In this document: positions 1 to 10,399 of the stretch, piece after piece
How the letters are laid out: the number at the start of each line of letters is the position of its first letter
How positions within the stretch are numbered: position 1 is the first letter of the stretch
Origin: Papilionanthe hookeriana x Papilionanthe teres
Taxonomy: Eukaryota; Streptophyta; Magnoliopsida; Asparagales; Orchidaceae
Assembly (NCBI GenBank): GCA_022702705.1
Contig: CM040426.1
Coordinates: forward strand, 77,957,877 to 78,021,876
Length of the DNA: 64,000 bases
Direction of reading: 5' to 3'
Translations under genes and position numbers: made by a program
Notes under the pieces: generated by a model
What the model saw: only the letters and a program-made list of their open reading frames with translations
Database searches by the model: none
Told to the model about the DNA's origin: nothing

Positions 1-2026
1 AATTCCTGCTCAACATGACTTTGTCCAATGTAACAGTTACTGGCATTTCCACTTCCACAGCCTATTTAGTGTTTATCACACATTCTCAAGAGGATTATGA
101 TTGCCTTATCTAGCATTCTCGAGAATATGTAAATCACCGATGTCAATTCTTCTTATGGTAGTAAGGTGGTTGTTTTTCCTAACACATCCTAGGTTTTAAT
201 TTTGAATTTCTTCATATATGGCTTTTTCTGTCTTTCCTAATGTTCATTCCTCCCAAATATTTAATGTTTCTCAATTTTCGTCAAAATATTATTCATCCAA
301 TCTCACTAAATTCACAAATATTTTATAGCATTTTATTCCATTCAATGTAAAAGGAGTTGAAGCTAATCAAATTTATTGATTGACACCTGAGGCCAAGTAT
401 GCCTTCTCTATCCCCGTAACTCTTATATCAATAGCATGTTAATTAGGATTTTCTGCCACTACAGACTTCAAGAGATACTTTATACCACCCCATCATCCAA
501 CAACAAATGCAATGCGTATGCCCAAAATAAACATCATTGGTATTATTTTCATCCTTCATGTTGAGCCCAAGTGGTGTCTTATAATGAGCTAGTTCATTCC
601 AATATTTAAGTTCTTAATCCTCTAATACTACATGGATATATGTTTTCAATTATCTTGTACGTATTCAATAGCTTTTTATCAATAGATTAAAGTTCATTTA
701 TCTATTATGAATGCAAATCTTTATACTAATAATTCTTGGGAGTTTATGTAACGTCCATTTACTCTATTATGTGATGATAATGGAATTGTTCATCAGACCT
801 TATGACCATATATATTTCAATAGAATAAGACTTTGAAAAGCATCATCATCTGCATGACTTAGAATGAATCTTGATGTTTGATATGAACGTTCCTCGTCAA
901 CTCTGGAGCGACGAAATTTTGATTGCTTGCTATCTTATTAATCATATACAGTTTATCATACTTAATGATAGCACCCACTTTTCGATTCTCTATTTCAAGC
1001 AATCCTTTTTCTCTGACACATAAATGCCTTTATTATATTTACTTTGTGCATTCATTTAGAATTAATGGCAAACTCTCTCCTTAAGCCATTCAGTGTATCT
1101 TTCTTGGAGACTCTTGTTCTCAAAAAGAGGACCTATATTATGATCCTAATACCTGATGCACATATAGTCAATCAAATATTACTTTTCAATAACTTCTCAA
1201 TACTTCCCACCACCTCTTTAACCTGAAACATCCTCTCACCAAATTCCTCTTCTTTCCAAAGCCTATAATTATCTCTCCACCTTTGTAGGGCTTCCACGCG
1301 GATACTTCATGCTCCTAAATCCATATTGTCCAAATCGGATTGAATATCCACCTCTTCGAGAATTTTGAACTTCAATATACATTGCCCTTCGATAAACAAC
1401 TTTGCAATGATGTTCCTATCAATTTTAAATGTAATTTCACATTTGATCATCGTTATTTGTTTTTTGGCATTTGCTTTGCTCTTCACCTTTGATTTTGATT
1501 TCCAGAACATATGTTTTCCATGTTAAACTAGCATACATGGGATTTGGATACTCATGGCATTCAATAAGTGTAATGTCAATGGGATTAAACCATCTACTTT
1601 CATACTAACAACTTATTGATAGACACAAGAAATGCTCGAGTGCTATATGTTTTACAAAGTATATAACATCGACTACATTGATACCTCCTAGCTTGCCAAG
1701 ATCAACACTAACCAAATGTTTTTGCCGTTTGTCCTCAATTAAGATTAACCGTTGCTACAAATGAATGTAACTAATACCTTCATCTATGAAAGTCTCGTTT
1801 AAGATATATACATATGAGCAACCACCAGGATATATTGCTCGAAGAATAGGACAAAGTATGCCAGCTCAACAAGGCCATCCGTGGCTAAACCAAAGCCTCG
1901 AGATAGTTTCAATATAATGTATAAAATTCCTTTTAAGGTTGTCCTTCACAACAACACAACTGATAACTCCATTTTCTCAAGCAAATTTCTCTATATTTAT
2001 TATCTTGACAATCTATGAGGATGATC

Positions 2027-3705
2027 TGTTGACCTCGCTTTCGATCGCGCTCGCGTCAAAATTTTGCGACGATACCAAATTTCGACGCAATTTTGACGCG
2101 CTCGTTTACGAGGTTGCCTGAACGACCTCGGACGACGAAACGGACTGCGTCGATGCGTCCGGAACGTCGATTTCACTTAAAATCGACGTTAAGCTTGCGA
2201 CGATAGCCTGTCGGGGGCAAAACTCGTAATTTAAGTTTTTTTTAAAATAAAAAAAATATATATTTTAAAACTTCTTTTAAAAGAATTAAAAAAAAAAACC
2301 TAATTAAACTAAATCTGCCCTAACTCTCCTCACGCTCGACCAGGTTTGGCTTCGTCTCTCCCGCGCGAGCTCCATGGAAGCTTCGTCCCTCCCGCGCTCG
2401 AGCGTGCTCTCTTGGCGGCCGTTTGCTCCTCGAGCCGCTCGCGATCCTATCCTTATCCCTGTGCGAGCAACTTGCCCCTGCGTACGCCCCTTACCGATCT
2501 CTCTGCTCCTATTCTGCGCACTTGCCGCCAATTCAACTTGCGTTCGATCCTATAGGTTGATCTCTTGACTTCTGCTTCCCCTCCTCTGCCTATTTAAACC
2601 CCATTTAGGGTGGGATTGTGTTTGGCCCGAAATTTCTGTGAAGAGGAGGGGAGGTGTTGTTGTCGTTGCGTTGCGGTTTGCCTCTCGTGTGTTTTACGCA
2701 CTCGACAAAGAAAATAACGGCCTCCAAGTGTATACAGAGTTTGTTTACATTTGCAGCGTGTTACCTTCTTCGTACTGCTATCGTACGCTATTATCTTGTT
2801 TAGCAGTCACTTTTACATGCATAGCTACTTGCATGTTATCCCGTTTAAGACGTTACATTATATATCGTTGTACGTCTTCTACCGTTACTCTCTCGTCTTA
2901 TATACATATCCCGTTATAAAGCGCACAACACTTAAACATATTTAGTATAGGATGTTTAGAAGAACTTCGATGTAAGTGCCACTCGATTGAACATTTTGAC
3001 TCTGCCACCTTAGAAACTCGACCTCTTCACGATGAAGGAGACTGGAGCTAGTATAGTGGGCGACACGGTCGTCTTCAACAATGGGAGCTTATCGTCGTCA
3101 AGCAAAACCATAGGATAGCTCGGGAAGTTATTGAGGCTCGTTTCGGACCTCCGACATCCCCTGTTCCTCTCCGCTGGATTCCGCATTCCAAATTCGAGCC
3201 AACTCATTGCACACCTCCACATCTTATTTCGTTGAAAAGTCCTATCCTTTTCGACCTCCTCGAAGATAATATTTACCGATTTTTATCGAAAGTATTCTTA
3301 GATGATTTCGGTCATTTAAGATGTAATTAACTATAAGGCTCGTCTTATAGTAAGCATTTTCCGAACCCACTTAAAATAAATCATATTTAATTCTTCGTAT
3401 TAAATAAGTGAATTTGTCAACGAATAAATTGGTTTCATGAGCTAAAAGGACGTCATATATTTCTTAGTTTATTTGATTGAGCCTCACCCTTAAGTCTTCG
3501 TGTTTGTCTTTCGGGATAAGTGCGTACGACTTGAGAGTGTAGCGTTCTTTCATTCAAACTACGAAAAATATGAGATCGGTTGACTTCCTTCTTTTCGTTG
3601 AAGGATCCTTCAGCAAGCGGCGACGGATTCCGATTTCGGTGACCAGACAAACTTCTACACGGCACTTCACGCACAAAACAACGCCGACAATGACATATAT
3701 AAAGC
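2027..3705 (+). mobile_element. LTR (about 1.7 kb), probably solo, inside copia RT
   Basis: The block begins at about 2,027 with TGTTGACCTCG right after the RT active-site codons of the surrounding copia relic. It ends near 3,690-3,705, where the same RT resumes. It has an LTR layout: a CpG-rich U3, an A/T-rich stretch (2,230-2,300), a CpG-rich promoter-like part, a TATA-like tatttaaacc at 2,591, and a long R/U5. I see no polyprotein next to it, hence a solo LTR is likely. The minus strand at about 28,650-27,900 in the SEC24 intron carries a diverged member of the same family (shared text around acgaaac..cgtc..ggaacgtcga and the TATA/ggcc.aaatttct start region). The exact ends and target duplication are uncertain. 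Confidence 0.6.
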
Positions 3706-3868
3706 TAATGATAGAGGGATAACTAAGCTAATGCACTGCCTACAAAAAGTGTTGCAAACCAGAGGTATAGGTCATTCCAAATATTTTCTAGAGATTGAAT
3801 GTGACACAAAAAAGTTATTTTCTTCTCAGAAAATATAACACTAACCAATTTAAGAAAGAAGTCTTTTA

Positions 3869-4026
3869 GATTGCAATAATGATAAAACTCGTATTAACAA
3901 ATAGAATGATGCTGGTAAAGAGGAATTGTCAAGGAAACCCCCCATTAGATTGCAATAATGATAAAACTCGTATTAACAAATAGAATGATGCTGATGAAGA
4001 GGAATTGTCAAGGAAACCTCCCATTG
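3869..4026 (+). repeat. Two-copy 79-bp tandem duplication
   Basis: Two adjacent, almost identical units (3,869-3,947 and 3,948-4,026), both starting gattgcaataatgataaaa, inside the copia RT/RNase H relic. The few differences (ggtaa versus gatga; ccccc versus cctcc) show that the duplication is not brand new. Confidence 0.9.
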
Positions 4027-4607
4027 TTAGTGGTTGGTTGGAAAATTTATCTATCTTAATGTCAACATACAAGATATCTCTTTATTAGAAGTTAGTTGGC
4101 AAATTGATATCACTATCAGCATCAAGAATCTCTCATTAGCGTAGAGGTGAATCAACACATGAAAATCCCAACAAAAATATTAGGAATTCATTGGATATTG
4201 CATGTGGTTAGAGATAGATTAGTCCTGTAGAAAAATAAGAAACAAATTGTGCTGGTCAGATCAACATTGACGCAAAGTACAAAGCCATGCAACAATTCAT
4301 CAGCAAAATGAACTAGTTAAGGCCCTCCTAAGAAAATTTGATTTTTTTTTTTTTAATGGTATGAAACTATGACAATCATGTTGCATCCACATTCTCAATA
4401 ATCCCAAGTTCTTTGAAAAAACAAAGCAATCAAACTTGACCATCAATTCATTTGAAATGTGAAGCTATCAAAGAAATATCATTAAAGCTCATGCTTTTGA
4501 TTCAGGATAACTAGATATATTTACCCGGGCTTTGAGTTCACTTTAATTCTTCATGATATGAACAAACTCGAGTTAATTGCTATATATGCTCCCAGCTTGA
4601 GGGGGAG

Positions 4608-4996
4608 TTCTAGCATAGGAAATATTGTTCTGGGAAACTAATACATAGTGAAATAACCTATAACCTCAAGAATGTATATGTCGTTGTACCATGACATCAT
4701 AATGACTCTTTTATTTATACAAAGGTTATATTAGATAATGCACATCATAAAGAAATTTCTCCTTCAACACATTGAATATCAAATTTAAGGCAATGCAAAC
4801 ATAAAAATCATGGCTACTTAAATGAACGAAGTTGGTATTACCATCATTTCCAATGAGTTGCCCCTACATGTAATTACAACTTCTATAAAAGAAGGGAATA
4901 TTAACCCAACAATGCACATCATAAATGTAAGTTTTGATAACTTTCACCGAACATTATGTGCAGCCAAAAACATTCACCCAAGCCAAGAAATAAGTA
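4608..4996 (+). mobile_element. 3' LTR remnant of the left copia element
   Basis: Sequence directly after the copia polypurine tract. By position it should be the start of the 3' LTR of the relic spanning 1-4,607. A TATA-like tttatttatac lies near 4,711. No partner LTR is in the window, so its end cannot be set; the next element abuts it at 4,997. Confidence 0.4.
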
Positions 4997-5673
4997 CTAT
5001 TTGACGCGGGAGCATAACGGGTCGTGGTACTGTAGCTGTTACAGCACCGCGGTCCTTTTTTTTCTTATTTGATCCCTTGAATTTTTCTATTCCCTTCCTA
5101 ATTCCATCTCCTTCCTATTCTAATTCATTTCTATATTATCTATTAGCTAATATATATGTATGGTTTTGTTTGCTTAGGGTTAGCTTTTAAATAATTCCAA
5201 ATTTCATATTTCTGTCGGGACAGCCGCCGATGTCCCCTTCGAGGGTTGTATCCAAAGGATTGAGTAGTTCTCTGGTTGTATCTCTCTCTCTTGAGGTGTT
5301 AATTATCTTCCTCCCCTTCCCTTCCGCATCCTCCCACATCGCTCCCAGCCACCGTGCCTCGCTATAGCTGCCCGCAACAACACTCAGTTTGTTGTTTTCT
5401 ACAGTCCTCAACCTACCAGCCACCCCCCCCTCCTCCAGCATTGATGCTGCCCAACCGCACTTCCTGTTGTCCTAGTGCTCCCATCAAGCCGTTGCAGCCC
5501 AAGACAGTCCGGAAACACCTCCTACATGTTGTCGCCGCCCTTATCCACCCCAACTTCCAACATTTAGACACCTGCCCCTTGCTACCACTAGCAATTATTT
5601 GTTGTTTCCACCCCTACCAGTCATCTCGATCCACCTAGTCAACCTCTTCCACCCTTGAGATACACTTTAGAAG

Positions 5674-6366
5674 TAGGGCTGTCAAAAAAGCTCGTTGTTT
5701 GCGAACAGTTCGTGTTCGGTTCGCCAAAAAGTTCGTGTTCGATTCGTTCGATAAGCAAACGAGACGAACACGAACAATTTTTTTCGTTCGGTTTGTTAAA
5801 CGAAGCCAAACACGAACAGATGATGTGTTCGTTCGTGTTCGGTTCGTTATTGTTCGAAATATAAAATAATTTAAAATAATTATATATAAAAAATTTATGA
5901 TATTTTAAAAATAATTATATATTATAAAAAGTTATCATATTTTAAATAATTAAACTTCTATAAATTATAATATATGATGAATTATTAATAACAATAATAA
6001 TATTATAGTATTAATTATATTAATATAAATATTATAATATTATAATTAATATAATATACTATATATTAAAATAAAACCCTAATCAAAATCCTAAACGCCT
6101 TATTCAGTTTGCTTCATTTTGAGGAAGTATGGGTTACCTGATGTGTACAAAATACCTGAACAATTTGCTTCATCTTGAGGAAGTATCCTATCAAAGCTAG
6201 GGCTGCCAAAAAAGCTAGTTGTTCGCGAACAGTTCGTGTTCGGTTCGCCGAGAAATTCGTGTTCGTTCGATAAGCAAACGAACCAAACACGAACAGTGAT
6301 GTGTTCGAACATTTCAAACACGAACACTAGCTCTGTTCGTTCGTGTTCGGTTCATTTACACCCCTA
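5674..6366 (+). mobile_element. Composite hAT element (copy 1) in a 5' LTR
   Basis: A 693-bp insertion bounded by a perfect 8-bp duplication TTTAGAAG (5,666-5,673 and 6,367-6,374). The homologous 3' LTR reads straight through at 8,705-8,715 without it. The ends are TAGGGCTGTCAA and the complement of TAGGGGTGTAAA; the TAGGG termini and 8-bp duplication fit the hAT superfamily. Inside are two related units rich in gaacacgaac/gttcgtgttcgg (5,674 to about 5,860 and about 6,197-6,366) around a very AT-rich core. The second unit starts with its own TAGGGCTGCCAA terminus. No transposase is encoded. An inverted homologous copy is at 50,739-51,473. Confidence 0.85.
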
Positions 6367-6735
6367 TTTAGAAGTATTTGTTTGTGTCGTGTTATTTTTG
6401 TTATCATTAATTTCCTATTTGAAGAGTCTCATTGTAATCTATTTGAATGCAGGAATAATATTTTAATTTCTATTATGGTTTGGGTTAACTCCGGTGTCAT
6501 TTGATATCAGAGCCAGGTTAACCCTAGTCTTATCCTAGAGTTTCCTAGCATCCGCCCCTAACTGAGCCACCTCCACCAAAATTGTCATTCCTACACCCAC
6601 CAAACCATAGCCAAATTTTGACATAACCCTAATTTCTCTTTGCTGATTTTCAAAATAAACAACCCTAAATTAAATTTTCTACACCTTCAATTAGTCTCAT
6701 GCTCTCTCTTTCACCTCTAAACCCTAAACCTAGTC

Positions 6736-7400
6736 ATGCCACCAAAAAGATACATGTCAAAGCCTACCTGGGAAAAGCTACAACGAAAGATCCACCAACT
6801 TCAGTGGTAGCTTGTGAACATTGAACAAAAAAAAAACCCAGTGGAAGATTACTCTCGACCGTAATTTGAAGAATTGATGGGAAGCAAGAGACGGGGATCT
6901 AAATCCCTTCCATAGGGAGGACTTTAGTGATGTAGAAGACCGACCACAATGCTTTGGAATCCAGCATCAGAGGATGCCAACAACCAGCATATGGAGAACG
7001 GGAGTATCTAAAGATGAAGCGAGAAATCGAGCGCCAGTTCCTACCAGCTTACTATAGATAGAAGATTCAGCCCTCTAGCTTTAGAAGTGAAGAGACCACA
7101 TCACCGGGAGACCACCACATCTTACAGACAGCGCTCAACCTCAGGGTCTTATAGCCATATGACACCCAAGAAAACGTCCAAGCTAACTCGTCAGAGGAAA
7201 AGCTGATTTTGAGTGGAGAACAAGTGGAACCAATCTGCATTCCTAAATATGTTTCAGACAGTAAGTGGTGCAAGTGTCACGGATTTGGGCATGTTGAATC
7301 AGACTTCACAACCAGAGGGTGATCTATTTCACTGAACAGAGCGTTCTTGAAAAATTGCGTAATGATACAATAGAGACTGAAGATGATGACAAAAGAGGAC
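6736..7400 (+). pseudogene. gag-like relic of the 1.5 kb-interior element
   Basis: An ATG at 6,736 begins MPPKRYMSKPTWEKLQRKI and meets a stop about 24 codons in. Further patches of coding-like sequence follow in shifting frames to about 7,400. The position just after the primer-binding site and the basic N-terminus suggest gag. I see no zinc knuckle, protease or RT motif. From about 7,400 to 8,001 I see only non-coding sequence ending in a short purine run gagagag before the 3' LTR. Confidence 0.35.
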
Positions 7401-9182
7401 CAACTTCTAGTTAAAGAGTAAAAGATGCACATAGTTCCAAGTGAGCCTGTGGGAGAGATTCCAACCAACTTCATGGTGAGCGTCCAAGACAGTCTTAAAT
7501 TTGAGGAACTGACACAGAGGAATAGCAAACCTTGGTAAAAAAAAAAATCTGAACCATTCAGATTTATAGACTGGTTCCTGAGTTGCCCCTATTGAGGGAG
7601 GGTCCAAAACGTTAGAAATGAGGCATTTTTGTGTCATGTCTTGAAGATTACATAGAGTATTCAGATGTTAGATTCAGTTCAGCACGACACCCATCATCAG
7701 ATGTCTAGACACGAGGGATGAAACCCAGCCTTAAAATTTATTTTAGGAGCTTGATGAAGTAGGAAAGTCTTCAATGAGATCCACACTCTATCAATGGAGA
7801 AGATGTCTCTCATGAGTGGTTGCTAGTGAGAGTGGTGCAGCATACCACAGATTTCACCCCAAATTGATTTCTCATCACAAATTAATTTATCAACAATATT
7901 TTGTTGAATGCGAGAAGTGGAAAAAGAAGAATTCAGATTAAGGGTTCAAAGAACCAAAATCTTCAACGAATCAATTCAAAGCTCCCCCAACCACGAGAGA
8001 GTGACACCAAAGCTTAACAGGACGAGTTTTGTAGCTACTACAGTATTGCGGTTCTTTTTTTCCTATTTGATCCCTTGCCCTTTTCTAATCCCTTCATAAT
8101 TCTATTTTCTTCATATTCTAAATCCTTCATAATTTATCTATTAGTTATTATACGTGTGGTTTTACTTGTTTAGCATTAGCTTTTGATGAAGAACAGATTT
8201 TATATTTCTGTCAGGACAACCACCGGCGTCCGTTTCTCCTCGAGGGTTGTATCCAAGTGTTGGGTCGTGCTCCAGCTGTATATGTCTCCCGAGATGATAA
8301 TTATCTTCCTCTTATTCCCTTTTGCATCCTTCTGCATCGCTCTCTTCCGTCGTACTTCATTGTAGCCGCCCTCAACAGCACTCGGTTTGTTGTTTTCTAC
8401 AATCCTCGGCCTACCAGCCACCTTCTCCTCCCTTCCAGCATTGTTGTTGCCTAAACCGCACCACCTTCTTGCTATCACAACCTTCCCACCGTGTCGTTGC
8501 CGCCCAGGATAGCCAGAGAACACCTCCTTCCTGCTATGCCCGCTGCTATCCAACTCAACTCCTTACTGCCATCACCCAGGACGGCCTCCACACTTTTTGT
8601 CCCTGCATTTATGCACCTCTCCCTCATTGGCATCGGCAATCCTTTGTTGTCATCACCCCGATAGCCATTCCGATCCACCTAGCTAACCTCCACCACCCTT
8701 GGGATACACTTTAGGGGTGTTTGTTTGTATTTTTTTTATGTTTGTTATCATTTATTTCCTGATTGAAAAGCCATCGTTATAATACTATTGTGGTTTAGGA
8801 TTCGAGTTAAAATATTTCTGCAATTCAGCAATAAAATATTTCTATTTCTATCACTATTGCTCAAATGGTAGAGCACAGATTATCAGCAAAGCAGATGCCA
8901 CGCGTCATCTTGTTGCGTCATCTTGTTAGAGTTTTGTTGAAATCTGAGAATGATTATGGAGAAAATCTAGAAAGATACTGGAAGATTTATTTAGCACAAC
9001 ATGAAAAACTCTTGATTAGTTTATTCCCTTCCTATTCTATATTATTTTATTTAATTTCACAATTATTTCCTTTCTTAAGTTAGATTATATATATTTGGTA
9101 AGTTTGTAAATTAGGAGAAATTGTTTTCCTCATGTATATGAATCATACATGTGAATATTATTTTACATGTTACCAGAGACAT

Positions 9183-10311
9183 AGTCTTACCAAGATCCAT
9201 CCATGTCGTTGGATCTCCTCCTTACTGCTGGAAACTCATATGGACCTCTGCAAAAACTGGAAAATCCCTTCAGCCAGACCAGAAACTCTCCTGCCAGGCA
9301 GGAATTTCCTCTGCCAAGAGCTGGACCTCCTTTCTGCAGACAGCCGGAATCTCCTCTTCCCTGCCGGCAGCAAGGATCTCCTCTTCCTCAGCCGGATTCC
9401 TCCCTGCAGGCCCCTCTTGCTGCAGGAAATCTCTCCCAAGATGCACTCTTCCTCTGCCGCCTGAACCCCCTCCTGGCCGCCGGAATTTTGTTCTTCTCTG
9501 CAAATAGTCCTCCTCCCTGCAGACGGCACTCTTCATACAGGTTGCAGGCCCTTTCAAAATCCTCCCAACAGCCAGATTGTTTAGTTCTTTTCAGGTTCTG
9601 CAGCCAGCATCCATTTCCCATAGCAGCAAGGACAACAGACATAGCAGCAGCAGCACATCAGGCGTTGGACCTTTACTTCGTCGCCGCTACTCTTCTGAAA
9701 GTGCAAGGAAACTCTTCCCTATAGGTCTTCCTCCTCCGGCAAAACTCCTAAAGCAGCAGCATTGGCAGAATTTTCTGCACTTCTGAGCGGTTCTCAGCAG
9801 CCAAACTCCTGCAGCAGCGGCAGAACCCTCCTTCAGCAAGCAGAAGCAGCAGCTGCAGAAGAAACAGTGGCCGCACTTCTCCGCTGGCTTTCGGCTGTCC
9901 CCGCCTGCTGTCCCTGCAGCCGCTCTCATCTGCTGGCACTGCTTCTGCTGTCCCGGAATTCTCCTTTCCTACAGCCTGCTGCTTTTCTCATCTTTCCTGC
10001 AGCAGCCTTTCTTCTACCTGCAGAAACAGCAGTCAAATCCCACCCTACAACAAGCAGCAGCTCTTCAGACTTCTCCCAAGCTCCCTATAGGCTTCCAAGA
10101 ACTCCTCCCAGTCTTCCTGCCATCCGCCGGTGACCCAGTGTTCTTTACCAAGCCAACAGAGCAGCCACAGGCAGCGGCCAGCCAACAGCCGCAGGTAGCT
10201 TCTTTGGAGCAAACAGATCTCTCCGGCTTTCCAAGCGTTCCCCCAGTCCTGCGGCAAAAAGCAGCCAAAAGTCCTGCAGCTTGCAGCAGCTCAGAACTCT
10301 TCCAACGCTAA
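9183..10311 (+). other. GC-rich, low-complexity block where gag should be
   Basis: About 1.1 kb, much richer in G+C than its surroundings, made of degenerate ctgcag/cagcag/ctcctcttcc motifs. One plus-strand frame (codons in register with 9,151) stays open except for two stops: 9,151-9,507, 9,577-9,786, and on to a stop near 10,309. It reads as a Ser/Pro/Ala/Gln-rich, low-complexity polypeptide. I see no copia gag motifs or CCHC knuckle. Several overlapping ORFs on both strands here come from the biased composition. It could be a diverged leader or gag, or captured foreign sequence; I cannot tell which. Confidence 0.6.
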
Positions 10312-10399
10312 ATGTGAATTGGGTTTATGGCTAGATACAAAACGAAGGCAGTACTTCTACCCTGGAGCCTATTAGTTTGATGATACACCAAGATATCAT

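Larger units (their letters stand above)
1..4607 (+). pseudogene. Decayed Ty1/copia polyprotein (IN-RT-RNase H)
   Basis: Remains of a copia retrotransposon polyprotein, read by piecing frames together. The integrase C-terminal part lies at about 883-1,226: an ATG at 883 begins MNVPRQLWSDEILIACYLIN, and further on come LVLKKRTY and FNNFSILP, which match the 'GYS..KGYRCY' and 'FFE..P' part of copia integrases. Reverse transcriptase follows at about 1,740-2,026, with a QPPGYIA-like string, DKVCQLNKAI, and the active-site segment ILTIYEDDL (family form YVDD). RT resumes at about 3,718 with GITKLMHCLQK and KYFLEIE after the inserted LTR. A VGKLI-like RT/RNase H junction lies near 4,090. RNase H runs at about 4,250-4,597 and ends in IYAPS before a stop. 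The polypurine tract gagggggag (4,599-4,607) marks the element's 3' side. Frames are broken everywhere, so no product is expected. gag and the 5' LTR lie off the left edge or are unrecognisable. Confidence 0.75.
4997..8858 (+). mobile_element. LTR retroelement with 1.5 kb interior
   Basis: Two LTRs with the same text start at 5,002 (tgacgcggg) and 8,002 (tgacacc). They share, for example, the stretches reading gagggttgtatccaa, cagtttgttgttttctac and gatccacctag. The 5' LTR ends about 6,476; the 3' LTR ends about 8,853. The candidate 5-bp target duplication is ctatt at 4,997-5,001 and 8,854-8,858. A primer-binding site resembling tgatatcagagcc is at 6,502-6,517. The interior of about 1.5 kb is far too short for gag-pol, so the element is non-autonomous. 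The 5' LTR is about 690 bp longer than expected because a hAT element sits in it. Superfamily not determined. Confidence 0.75.

Noticed and set aside
1307..1510. 67-codon minus-strand ORF
   Set aside because: It lies between integrase and RT parts of a plus-strand copia relic and has Lys-rich random composition.
8858..8935. tRNA-like text (gctcaaatggtagagcac)
   Set aside because: It resembles a D-arm but no acceptor stem, anticodon arm or T-arm follows.
9203..9724. 173-codon ORF in the GC-rich block
   Set aside because: One of several overlapping frames on both strands created by biased composition. The frame in register with 9,151 stays open longer overall.
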